Source: an uncultured Collinsella sp.
GTDB lineage: Bacteria; Actinomycetota; Coriobacteriia; Coriobacteriales; Coriobacteriaceae
DNA: 5,376 nucleotides
NCBI GenBank assembly: GCA_900553415.1
Contig: USDH01000111.1
Location: forward strand, 1 to 5,376
Reading direction: 5' to 3'
Shown here: one piece after another, positions 1-5,344 of the stretch
Numbering within the stretch: position 1 is the stretch's first letter
How the letters are laid out: every line of letters starts with the position of its first letter
Position numbers and translations under genes: made by a program
The notes under the pieces: model-generated
Seen by the model: the letters and a program-made list of their open reading frames with translations, nothing else
Told to the model about the DNA's origin: nothing
The model's database searches: none

Positions 1-26
1 GGTCGAGGACGTTCTGAAAACCAAGC

Positions 27-40
27 CCGGCCCCCGCCGG
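27..40 (-). terminator. Weak hairpin downstream of asd, possible terminator
   Basis: On the minus strand, 10 bases after the asd stop codon, CCGGC and GCCGG form a perfect 5-bp GC stem around a four-base GGGG loop. A short T run (TTTT) follows only about six bases later, interrupted by GCTTGG. This is a plausible but weak intrinsic terminator for asd: the stem is short and the T tract is displaced. The window ends 26 bases further on, so nothing else can be judged. Confidence 0.35.
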
Positions 41-50
41 ATAGGTCACA

Positions 51-1076
51 CTACTCGCAGAGCAGCTTAGCGATCTGGACGGCGTTGGTTGCCGCGCCCT
101 TACGGATTTGGTCGCCGCAGCACCAGAAGGTGATACCGCGCGCGGCCTCGGGGTTCGAGATGTCGCGACGCACGCGGCCGACCCAAATCAGGTCCTGGTC
201 GGACGTATCCATCGGCATGGGGAAGCGATCGTGCGCATCCTCGGCGCTCATATCGTCAACCAGCTTCACGCCCGGAGCGGCAGCCAGCGCAGCACGGGCC
301 TCCTCGACCGTAATATCGCGCTCAAACTCGAGCGTAATGCTCTCGGAGTGCGAGCGCAGCACCGGCACGCGCACGCAGGTGCAATTCACGCGCAGCTCGG
401 GCAGATGCATGATCTTGCGGCCCTCGTTCTGCAGTTTCATCTCCTCGGAGGTAAAGCCCTCCTCCTTGACGCCGCCAATCTGCGGAATCAGGTTGCTCGC
501 GAGCTGGGCGGCAAATGCGCGCGGCTCGGGAATCTCCTCACCACGGCCCAGGGCGGCCAGCTGAGCCTCGAGCTCGGCCATACCGGGCGCGCCAGCGCCC
601 GAAGCCGCCTGATACGTCGAGACAATCATGCGCTTCACGCCGGCGAGCTGATGCAGCGGCCACGTAGGAACCAGACCGATGATGGTCGCGCAGTTGGGGT
701 TGGCGATAAGGCCGTGATGCCACTTGATATCGTCGGCATTGATCTCGGGCACGACCAGCGGCACCTCGGGATCCATACGGAAGGCATGGCTGTTGTCGAC
801 CACGACGGCGCCGCGCTTGACGGCCTCGGGCAGCAGTTCCTTGGCGATATCGTCGCCGGCAGCGCCGAGCACGATGTCGCAGCCCTCAAAGGCCTCGGGG
901 CAAGCCTCTTCAATCACGATCTGCTCTCCGCGGAACTCGACGGTTTTACCCGCGGAGCGTGCACTTGCCAGCAGCTTGAGCTTACCGACCGGAAACTCCT
1001 GCTCGTTGAGGCACTCGAGCATCTGGGTGCCAACAGCTCCCGTCGCGCCCAAAATAGCAACCGTGTACTGTTTCAT
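51..1076 (-). CDS. asd: Aspartate-semialdehyde dehydrogenase
   Basis: This cytoplasmic enzyme of 341 residues reduces L-aspartyl phosphate to L-aspartate semialdehyde with NADPH, at the branch point to lysine/diaminopimelate and to threonine/methionine. The N-terminal Rossmann fold shows the nucleotide loop GATGAVG at residues 10-16. The active-site cysteine is Cys129 in NPNCATI. STYQAASGAG lies at 153-162, the substrate-binding region KLQNEGRK near 214-221, and the likely catalytic histidine is His243 in VLRSHSES. The C-terminal RKGAATNAVQIAKLL is typical of the family, as is the length. The ATG at 1076 is chosen because MKQYTVAILGATG is the usual N-terminus and AAGGGGG stands four bases upstream; the frame stays open for 52 codons further, but that stretch contains a terminator. 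The gene lies 174 bp downstream of lysC, in the same direction. The segment WCCGDQIRKG, with Cys319-Cys320, departs from the more common WVVADNLRKG. Confidence 0.97.
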   Translation of the reverse strand: MKQYTVAILGATGAVGTQMLECLNEQEFPVGKLKLLASARSAGKTVEFRGEQIVIEEACPEAFEGCDIVLGAAGDDIAKELLPEAVKRGAVVVDNSHAFRMDPEVPLVVPEINADDIKWHHGLIANPNCATIIGLVPTWPLHQLAGVKRMIVSTYQAASGAGAPGMAELEAQLAALGRGEEIPEPRAFAAQLASNLIPQIGGVKEEGFTSEEMKLQNEGRKIMHLPELRVNCTCVRVPVLRSHSESITLEFERDITVEEARAALAAAPGVKLVDDMSAEDAHDRFPMPMDTSDQDLIWVGRVRRDISNPEAARGITFWCCGDQIRKGAATNAVQIAKLLCE

Positions 1077-1080
1077 GCTT

Positions 1081-1087
1081 CCCCCTT
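1081..1087 (-). promoter_or_regulatory. Ribosome binding site of asd
   Basis: On the minus strand AAGGGGG precedes the ATG by four bases (AAGC). It is close to the AAGGAGG consensus and settles the start at 1076 rather than the upstream in-frame ATG at 1232. Confidence 0.75.
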
Positions 1088-1140
1088 TTAAGGTTGTGGC
1101 TTTTGCCCGCACGCCGAGCAGGCTGAATAGTCTTGCCCAG

Positions 1141-1167
1141 TTTATACAAAAACGGGACGGATATGAA
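1141..1167 (-). promoter_or_regulatory. Possible asd promoter overlapping the terminator
   Basis: On the minus strand TATAAA (1146-1141) matches the -10 consensus at five of six positions, and TTCATA (1167-1162) matches the -35 at four of six. The spacer is only 15 bases, which is short. The -35-like element lies mostly in the terminator loop and the -10 just after its T tract. If used, transcription would begin near 1134, giving a leader of roughly 58 bases. It is proposed because the terminator implies that asd needs its own start; the match is modest. Confidence 0.25.
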
Positions 1168-1178
1168 ACCCGCCCCGT
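1148..1178 (-). terminator. Intrinsic terminator between lysC and asd
   Basis: On the minus strand the arm 1178-1169 (ACGGGGCGGG) pairs with 1161-1152 (TCCGTCCCGT) over ten positions, eight Watson-Crick and two G-U, around a seven-base loop. A run of five T (1152-1148) follows directly. Because the wobble pairs become A-C mismatches when the plus strand is read, the structure favours minus-strand transcripts. It should end the lysC message about 100 bases after its stop codon, or act as a partial terminator or attenuator in front of asd. Confidence 0.7.
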
Positions 1179-1205
1179 CGAAACGAAACCGAAATGAAAC
1201 GCCCC
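1163..1205. repeat. GAAAC repeats and imperfect direct repeat
   Basis: Four copies of GAAAC start at 1165, 1180, 1185 and 1196. The first and last belong to a longer imperfect direct repeat, ATGAAACCCGCCCC at 1163-1176 and ATGAAACGCCCC at 1194-1205. One copy overlaps the terminator hairpin. It could be a protein-binding array or simply low-complexity sequence; nothing here decides between them. Confidence 0.4.
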
Positions 1206-1208
1206 ACC

Positions 1209-1240
1209 GTAGATTTTTGAGACATGACCCAAAAATCTAC
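1209..1240. repeat. 32-bp near-palindrome after lysC
   Basis: Perfect 11-base arms GTAGATTTTTG (1209-1219) and CAAAAATCTAC (1230-1240) flank a ten-base centre that is itself palindromic except at two symmetric positions, with CATG in the middle. In all, 14 of 16 symmetric positions pair. It begins ten bases beyond the lysC stop codon. No T tract follows on the minus strand, so it is not a classical terminator for lysC. It may be a dispersed extragenic palindrome, an operator or an mRNA 3'-end stabiliser. Confidence 0.7.
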
Positions 1241-1250
1241 CGAGCAGTCG

Positions 1251-2639
1251 CTATTTTTTGAGCGCAGCCAGAGCGGGATCGACCGGCGCAGGAGCCTCCA
1301 GATCGGAGACCTTCACAATGCCGTTTTCGTCGGAGAAGGCACGGTAAATGGTCCGAATCGCCAGGTCGAAGTCCTTCTCCTCGACACCGATAATGATGTT
1401 GATCTCGTCACAGCTCTGCGAAATCATGCGCACGCTCACGCCGGCCTGGCCGAGCATGCCAAACAGATGGCCCGAGATACCTGCACGACCGCGCAGGTTA
1501 CGACCGACGGTCGCGATGAGCGCCAGACCCTCAACGACCTCGATCTCGAGCGGCTCGACCTCCTGCTGAATGTCGCCCACAAGCGAGTACAGCGAATCGT
1601 GCACATCCTGCTCCTGCACCACGGCGCCAAAGCGGTCGACACCAGTGGGCATGTGCTCGACGGAAACGTCATAGCGTTCGAACACCGAAAGTGCACGGCG
1701 CATAAAGCCGACACGGGGCTTGGTGCGGTCGCGGGCGACGTTGATGGCGACAAAGCCGCGTTTGCCGGTCACGCCGGTAATGATGGGCTCCGCCTCGCCC
1801 TCGTCAGCCGTCTCGCTAATGATGGTGCCGGGGTCCTGCGGCGCATTGGTGTTCTTGATGACCAGCGGAATACCCGCCTCGCGCACGGGGAACACGGCCT
1901 CCTCGTGCAGGACGCTTGCACCCATGTACGAAAGCTCACGAAGCTCCTCGTAGGTAACGCGGGCGATGGGCTGAGCCTCGGGAACAATACGCGGATCGGC
2001 AGAGTAGAAGCCCGAAACGTCGGTCCAGTTCTCGTAAAGGTCGGCGCCCAGGCACTTGGCCAGAATCGAGCCCGAGATATCGCCGCCGCCACGATCGAGC
2101 AGCTTGATCTGGCCCTCACGCGTCGCGCCGTAGAAACCGGGCATAACAAAGCCGCCCTGCTGACCGTACTCCTGCACCAGCTCGGAGGTGCGATTCATGC
2201 TGAGCGTACCGTCGTGATGGAACGCCACAACCGTCGCGGCGTCCAGGAACGGTAGGCCCAGGTACTCAGCCATCAGGCGCGCGGTAAAGTACTCGCCGCG
2301 GCTTACGAGCTCCTCAGTAGAGTAGCCACCGGAGCGGGCGCGCTCGGCAAAGGCCGCGAACTCCTCACGGATGGGATAGGTGAGCTCCAGCTCGTCAGCG
2401 ATATCAAAATAGCGCTGGCCAATGTCCTCGAGCAGCTCCTCACACGACACGTGGTACTTAACGTGCGCATTGACCAGATAGAGCAGGTCGGTCACCTTGG
2501 TGTCGCCCTTAAAACGGCGACCGCAGGCGGAAACCACCACAAAACGGCGAGCCGGGTCGGCATCGACGATGGCCTTGATCTTCTTGAAGTGTTCGGCGTC
2601 GGCGACCGACGAGCCGCCAAACTTGGCAATCTTAATCAT
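1251..2639 (-). CDS. lysC: Aspartate kinase with two C-terminal ACT domains
   Basis: This 462-residue enzyme phosphorylates L-aspartate with ATP, the first committed step to lysine, threonine and methionine. The amino-acid kinase domain fills about residues 1-270: KFGGSSVAD at 6-14, VVVSACGRR at 34-42, LDRGGGDISG at 181-190, WTDVSGFYSADPRIVP at 205-220 and LSYMGASVLHEE at 236-247. Two ACT regulatory domains follow, at about 296-365 and 371-435, the second carrying RMISQSCDEINIIIGV. Length and motifs resemble Bacillus YclM/ThrD more than the class with an internal beta-subunit start. Feedback control by lysine and/or threonine is expected for the family, but the effector cannot be read from sequence. 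Two usually conserved positions differ: Cys39 where SAPG is common, and Gly186 where GGSD is common. The start is fixed by the canonical N-terminus; AGAAAGG lies an unusually long 13 bases upstream. The gene is divergent from thrC. Confidence 0.96.
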   Translation of the reverse strand: MIKIAKFGGSSVADAEHFKKIKAIVDADPARRFVVVSACGRRFKGDTKVTDLLYLVNAHVKYHVSCEELLEDIGQRYFDIADELELTYPIREEFAAFAERARSGGYSTEELVSRGEYFTARLMAEYLGLPFLDAATVVAFHHDGTLSMNRTSELVQEYGQQGGFVMPGFYGATREGQIKLLDRGGGDISGSILAKCLGADLYENWTDVSGFYSADPRIVPEAQPIARVTYEELRELSYMGASVLHEEAVFPVREAGIPLVIKNTNAPQDPGTIISETADEGEAEPIITGVTGKRGFVAINVARDRTKPRVGFMRRALSVFERYDVSVEHMPTGVDRFGAVVQEQDVHDSLYSLVGDIQQEVEPLEIEVVEGLALIATVGRNLRGRAGISGHLFGMLGQAGVSVRMISQSCDEINIIIGVEEKDFDLAIRTIYRAFSDENGIVKVSDLEAPAPVDPALAALKK

Positions 2640-2743
2640 GGGCTGGAGGTTACCTTTCTAAAAAGCCTCTGCGAACCTATTTTGCGCGCTCTGATACCAT
2701 GGTTTCACCGATTGGGACCAAGGCATCCGAGGAGCAGTGTTAT
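2640..2743. promoter_or_regulatory. Divergent control region between lysC and thrC
   Basis: This 104-bp gap must hold both promoters and the ribosome sites. For thrC the best pair is TTTCTA (2655-2660, three of six against -35) and TATTTT (2678-2683, four of six against -10), with a 17-base spacer. For lysC a weak pair is TTGGTC (2719-2714) and TATCAG on the minus strand, with a 19-base spacer. Neither is convincing. Short symmetric elements, ACCATGGT around 2696-2703 and TTGG-GA-CCAA at 2712-2721, could be operator half-sites. The gap is too short for a T-box or lysine riboswitch, and no leader peptide is seen. Confidence 0.45.
2729..2734 (+). promoter_or_regulatory. Ribosome binding site of thrC
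   Basis: GAGGAG lies nine bases before the ATG at 2744. It supports that start over the in-frame ATG at 2699, which has no comparable site. Confidence 0.8.
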
Positions 2744-4261
2744 ATGGGAACTTATCATAGTACACGAGGACGCACTTTATCGTGCTCAAGTAAGGTGGCA
2801 ATCCGTACTGGCATCGCTCCCGACGGGGGTTTGTTTGTCTCGGACGAGCTCGGCACCCAGCAGGTCGATATCAGCTCGCTTGCAGATAAATCGTACTTTG
2901 AAATCGCTCAAGATGTGTTGGGAATGTTACTGAATGATTACACGGCCGAAGAAATTTCGGCGTGTGTCGACGAGGCATATCGCGGCACGTTCGCGAGTGA
3001 AGCGGTTACGCCGCTCGTTAAACTCGACGCTGCGCCGGGCGCTGACGCCCCTCAGACCTATGTGATGGAGCTCTTTGGCGGCCCCACGAGTGCCTTTAAG
3101 GACGTCGCCCTGCAGATGCTCCCCCGTCTGATGGCCCGCACTTCCGCCAAGGACGGCGGCGCCGAGCGCATCATGATCGTCACCGCCACGTCGGGCGACA
3201 CAGGCAAGGCAGCACTCGCCGGCTTTGCCGACGCTCCGGGCACGGGTATTACCGTCTTTTATCCCGAAGGCAAAGTCAGCCGCGTCCAGAACCTGCAGAT
3301 GTCCACGCAGGAGGGCGACAACGTCGCCGTCTGCGGTATCCGCGGCAACTTTGACGACGCCCAGAGCGCCGTCAAGCGCATCTTTGCCGATAAGGAGCTT
3401 GCCGAGCGTCTGGAGGCCGCTGGCACGGTGCTTTCGAGCGCCAACTCCATCAACGTCGGCCGCCTGGTGCCGCAGGTCGTCTACTACTTTGCCGCCTATG
3501 CACAGCTGCTGCGCGCCGGCGCCATCGAGGCAGGCGCCGCCGTTGAGTTCTGCGTACCGACCGGCAACTTTGGCGATATCCTGGCCGGCTACTATGCCAA
3601 GCGCATGGGTCTGCCCGTCGCCAAGCTCATCGTCGCGAGCGACAAGAACAACGTACTGGCCGACTTCCTGACCACCGGCGTCTACGACCGCAACCGTCCG
3701 TTCTTTACGACCATCTCGCCGTCGATGGACATTCTCATCAGCTCCAACCTGGAGCGCATGCTCTACTTCCTGTCCGACGGCGACTGCGAGCTCGTTGCCG
3801 GCCTTATGGAGCAGCTTGCCCAGACCGGCCGCTACGAGGTGCCCGCCGAGCTGCTGGCCAAGATTCAGAGCGTGTTTGGCTGCGGCTGGGCCAGCGAGGA
3901 CGAGGTCCGCGCTGCCATTAAGAGCTGCTGGGACGCCAACGGCTACGTGATCGACCCGCACACCGCTTGCGGCTATCACGTCTTTGAGCAGGTCGCCCCC
4001 GCCGAGGGCGCCAAGGCCCGCGTACTGCTTTCGACCGCCAGCCCCTACAAGTTCCCGCGCGCCTGCTGCGACGCCCTAGGCCTCGACGTTCCCGAGGATG
4101 ATTTTGAGGCTATGCGTGTGCTCGAGCAGGCCACCAACACGGTCGCCCCGACCCAGCTCGCCGAACTCGAATCCAAACCCGTCCGCTTCGAAGACGTCTG
4201 TGACGTCGATGAGATGGCCAACTACGTAGAGTCTGCAGCAAAACGAATGAGCACCAACTAG
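2744..4261 (+). CDS. thrC: Threonine synthase
   Basis: This pyridoxal-phosphate enzyme of 505 residues converts O-phospho-L-homoserine and water to L-threonine and phosphate, the last pathway step, in the cytoplasm. The family N-terminus is present: YHSTRG at 4-9 and IAPDGGLFVSDE at 24-35. GGPTSAFKDVALQ at 112-124 supplies the Schiff-base lysine, Lys119. TATSGDTGKAA at 147-157 and VPTGNFGDILAGYYAKRMGL at 271-290 are cofactor phosphate-binding and core motifs. NSINVGRLVPQVVYYF at 234-249, ISPSMDILISSNLERMLY at 324-341 and LSTASPYKFP at 429-438 are also characteristic. Length fits the longer bacterial type that bears SAFKD. The start at 2744 puts the homologous N-terminus right after a good GAGGAG; starting at 2699 would add 15 unrelated residues. 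The first third of a kilobase uses more A/T-ending codons than the strongly GC-biased remainder. A strong terminator follows, so cotranscription with thrB is doubtful. Confidence 0.97.
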   Translation: MGTYHSTRGRTLSCSSKVAIRTGIAPDGGLFVSDELGTQQVDISSLADKSYFEIAQDVLGMLLNDYTAEEISACVDEAYRGTFASEAVTPLVKLDAAPGADAPQTYVMELFGGPTSAFKDVALQMLPRLMARTSAKDGGAERIMIVTATSGDTGKAALAGFADAPGTGITVFYPEGKVSRVQNLQMSTQEGDNVAVCGIRGNFDDAQSAVKRIFADKELAERLEAAGTVLSSANSINVGRLVPQVVYYFAAYAQLLRAGAIEAGAAVEFCVPTGNFGDILAGYYAKRMGLPVAKLIVASDKNNVLADFLTTGVYDRNRPFFTTISPSMDILISSNLERMLYFLSDGDCELVAGLMEQLAQTGRYEVPAELLAKIQSVFGCGWASEDEVRAAIKSCWDANGYVIDPHTACGYHVFEQVAPAEGAKARVLLSTASPYKFPRACCDALGLDVPEDDFEAMRVLEQATNTVAPTQLAELESKPVRFEDVCDVDEMANYVESAAKRMSTN

Positions 4262-4273
4262 ATCCCTTATTAA

Positions 4274-4308
4274 GCGCCGGCGAAAGCCGGCGCACCTTCT
4301 TTTTATTT
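4274..4308 (+). terminator. Strong intrinsic terminator after thrC
   Basis: GCGCCGGC (4274-4281) and GCCGGCGC (4286-4293) form a perfect 8-bp GC stem closed by a GAAA tetraloop. The T-rich tract CTTCTTTTTATTT follows a few bases on. It begins 12 bases after the thrC stop codon. This is the clearest regulatory signal in the window and implies that most thrC transcripts end before thrB. Confidence 0.92.
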
Positions 4309-4336
4309 AGCTTTCGGGATGATGACGAGCATGCGA

Positions 4337-4448
4337 GCGGGTCTGGCCGTTTAGTTCGTCGCGAGTTCCGCACGAGCCGGAAAGCACTTAATGTGCTTTC
4401 CGAGCGAGCCAGGACTGCCCGAGCAGCGAACTAAACGGCCAGACCCGC
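4337..4448. repeat. 112-bp element with perfect 22-bp terminal inverted repeats
   Basis: Positions 4337-4358 (beginning GCGGGTCTGGCC, ending TTTAGTTCG) are the exact reverse complement of 4427-4448. The 68 bases between them contain a second perfect hairpin at 4378-4402. The element lies between the thrC terminator and thrB, and its right end is two bases from the thrB AGGAGG. As RNA it would fold into one long stem with a branched head. No T tract follows, so it is not a standard terminator. No target-site duplication is visible (GCGA on the left, CCAG on the right). It could be a MITE-like or paired extragenic palindromic repeat, an invertible segment, or a structured thrB leader. Confidence 0.85.
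4378..4402. repeat. Inner perfect hairpin of the thrB leader element
   Basis: CGGAAAGCAC (4378-4387) and GTGCTTTCCG (4393-4402) pair perfectly over ten bases around a TTAAT loop, almost at the centre of the outer inverted repeat. The 5' arm could instead pair through CGGAA (4378-4382) with TTCCG at 4366-4370. The same TTCCG recurs at 4398-4402, so two folds compete. Confidence 0.8.
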
Positions 4449-4450
4449 CC

Positions 4451-4456
4451 AGGAGG
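4451..4456 (+). promoter_or_regulatory. Ribosome binding site of thrB
   Basis: A perfect AGGAGG lies six bases before the ATG at 4463. It sits directly beside the base of the 22-bp inverted repeat, so folding of that repeat in the mRNA could affect ribosome access, although the AGGAGG itself is unpaired in that fold. Confidence 0.9.
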
Positions 4457-4462
4457 ACCCAC

Positions 4463-5344
4463 ATGATCAAAATCACCGTCCCAGCAACCAGCGCCAACCT
4501 AGGCATCGGCTACGACACCCTCGGCATGGCCGTCAGCCTCTACTCGCACTTCACCTTCGAGCGCGCCGACAAGCTCACCATCACGGGCTGCCCCGAGGAG
4601 TTCCAAAACGAGAATAACCTGGTCTATGTGAGCTTTGTGGATGCACTGGCCGCATGGGGCGAGCCGGCTTTTCCCGTTGCTATCGACATTCAGACCGACG
4701 TGCCCGTCGCCCGCGGCCTGGGTTCCAGCTCCACCTGCGTCGTCGCCGGCATCATGGCTGCCGCCGCGTTGACGGGCCATACCGTCGACCGCGCCGAGCT
4801 CGTCCGCATCGCCACCGAGGTCGAGGGCCATCCCGATAACGTCGCCCCCGCCATCCTGGGCGGCGCCGTCTGCTCCTTTACGCCGACCGATTCGCTCCCC
4901 CAGTGCCTGCGCTACGAGGTGAGCGATCGCTTGCGTTTTATTACCGTGATTCCGCCCTACGAGGTGCATACGAGCGAGGCGCGCAAGGTTGTGCCGCAGG
5001 AGATTCCACTCTCCACCGCCGTATGGCAAATGGGCCGCATCGCCGGCATGACGCGCGGCCTGGAGACCGGCGACCTTGACCTGATTGCCGCCGCCAACGA
5101 CGACCGCATCCAGGAGCCCTATCGCCGGCGCCTCATCCCCGACTACAACGCCGTGCGCGACACCTGCCTTAACGGAGGCGCCAAGACCATCTGGATCAGT
5201 GGCTCCGGCTCGACCCTCATGGCCGTGACTGACGACACCATCGTGGCAAAGTTCCTGCAGGTCAAGCTGCGCGAGCAGTTCCCTAAGTGTGATACGCATA
5301 TTCTGACGTGCGACACGGAAGGCGCTCAAATCGAGTACCTGTAG
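4463..5344 (+). CDS. thrB: Homoserine kinase (GHMP family)
   Basis: This cytoplasmic enzyme of 293 residues uses ATP to phosphorylate L-homoserine to O-phospho-L-homoserine, the substrate of ThrC. GHMP-kinase signatures are in order: VPATSANLGIGYDTLGMAV at 6-24; the ATP-binding loop PVARGLGSSST at 81-91; EGHPDNVAPAILGG at 121-134; EPYRRRLIPDY at 218-228, typical of the homoserine kinase C-terminal part; and the glycine-rich SGSGST at 246-251. The length is normal for the family. Two variants stand out: GIGYD where GPGFD is usual, and SGSGST where SGAGPT is usual. The start at 4463 is chosen from the family N-terminus and the perfect AGGAGG six bases upstream; the frame reaches back to an ATG at 4391, but that extension lies in the inverted-repeat element and looks non-coding. 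The gene is 201 bp from thrC, behind a strong terminator, and so probably needs its own promoter. None is clear in the gap. Confidence 0.97.
   Translation: MIKITVPATSANLGIGYDTLGMAVSLYSHFTFERADKLTITGCPEEFQNENNLVYVSFVDALAAWGEPAFPVAIDIQTDVPVARGLGSSSTCVVAGIMAAAALTGHTVDRAELVRIATEVEGHPDNVAPAILGGAVCSFTPTDSLPQCLRYEVSDRLRFITVIPPYEVHTSEARKVVPQEIPLSTAVWQMGRIAGMTRGLETGDLDLIAAANDDRIQEPYRRRLIPDYNAVRDTCLNGGAKTIWISGSGSTLMAVTDDTIVAKFLQVKLREQFPKCDTHILTCDTEGAQIEYL

Noticed and set aside
108..1091. Long plus-strand open frames opposite asd, and comparable long frames opposite lysC, thrC and thrB
   Set aside because: They are antisense shadows produced by GC-rich codon bias. Their translations are low-complexity and match no family, while the opposite strand carries clear conserved enzymes.
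1077..1232. In-frame 52-codon extension upstream of asd, beginning with ATG at 1232
   Set aside because: It would cross the palindrome, the GAAAC repeats and the intrinsic terminator. The encoded residues resemble no Asd N-terminus, and a good ribosome site precedes the ATG at 1076.
1347..1700. Internal start in lysC for a separate beta subunit, as in alpha/beta aspartate kinases
   Set aside because: The protein resembles the single-subunit YclM type, and no convincing internal ribosome site plus start was seen before the ACT domains.
2699..2743. Upstream in-frame ATG of thrC at 2699
   Set aside because: It adds 15 residues absent from the family and has no ribosome site; GAGGAG precedes the ATG at 2744.
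2640..2743. T-box or lysine riboswitch in the lysC-thrC gap
   Set aside because: At 104 bp for two divergent leaders the region is too short, and no T-box sequence or terminator/antiterminator pair is present.
4319..4354. Eleven-codon reading frame MMTSMRAGLAV that could be a thrB leader peptide, stopping inside the left repeat arm
   Set aside because: It contains a single threonine and no isoleucine run, has no clear ribosome site, and no terminator follows the repeat, so threonine attenuation is not supported.
4337..4448. Inverted-repeat element read as an intrinsic terminator
   Set aside because: There is no T tract after either arm on either strand, and a complete terminator already exists at 4274-4308.
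4391..4462. Upstream in-frame ATG of thrB at 4391
   Set aside because: The extension is read from the inner hairpin and the right repeat arm. The homoserine kinase N-terminus begins at 4463 behind AGGAGG.
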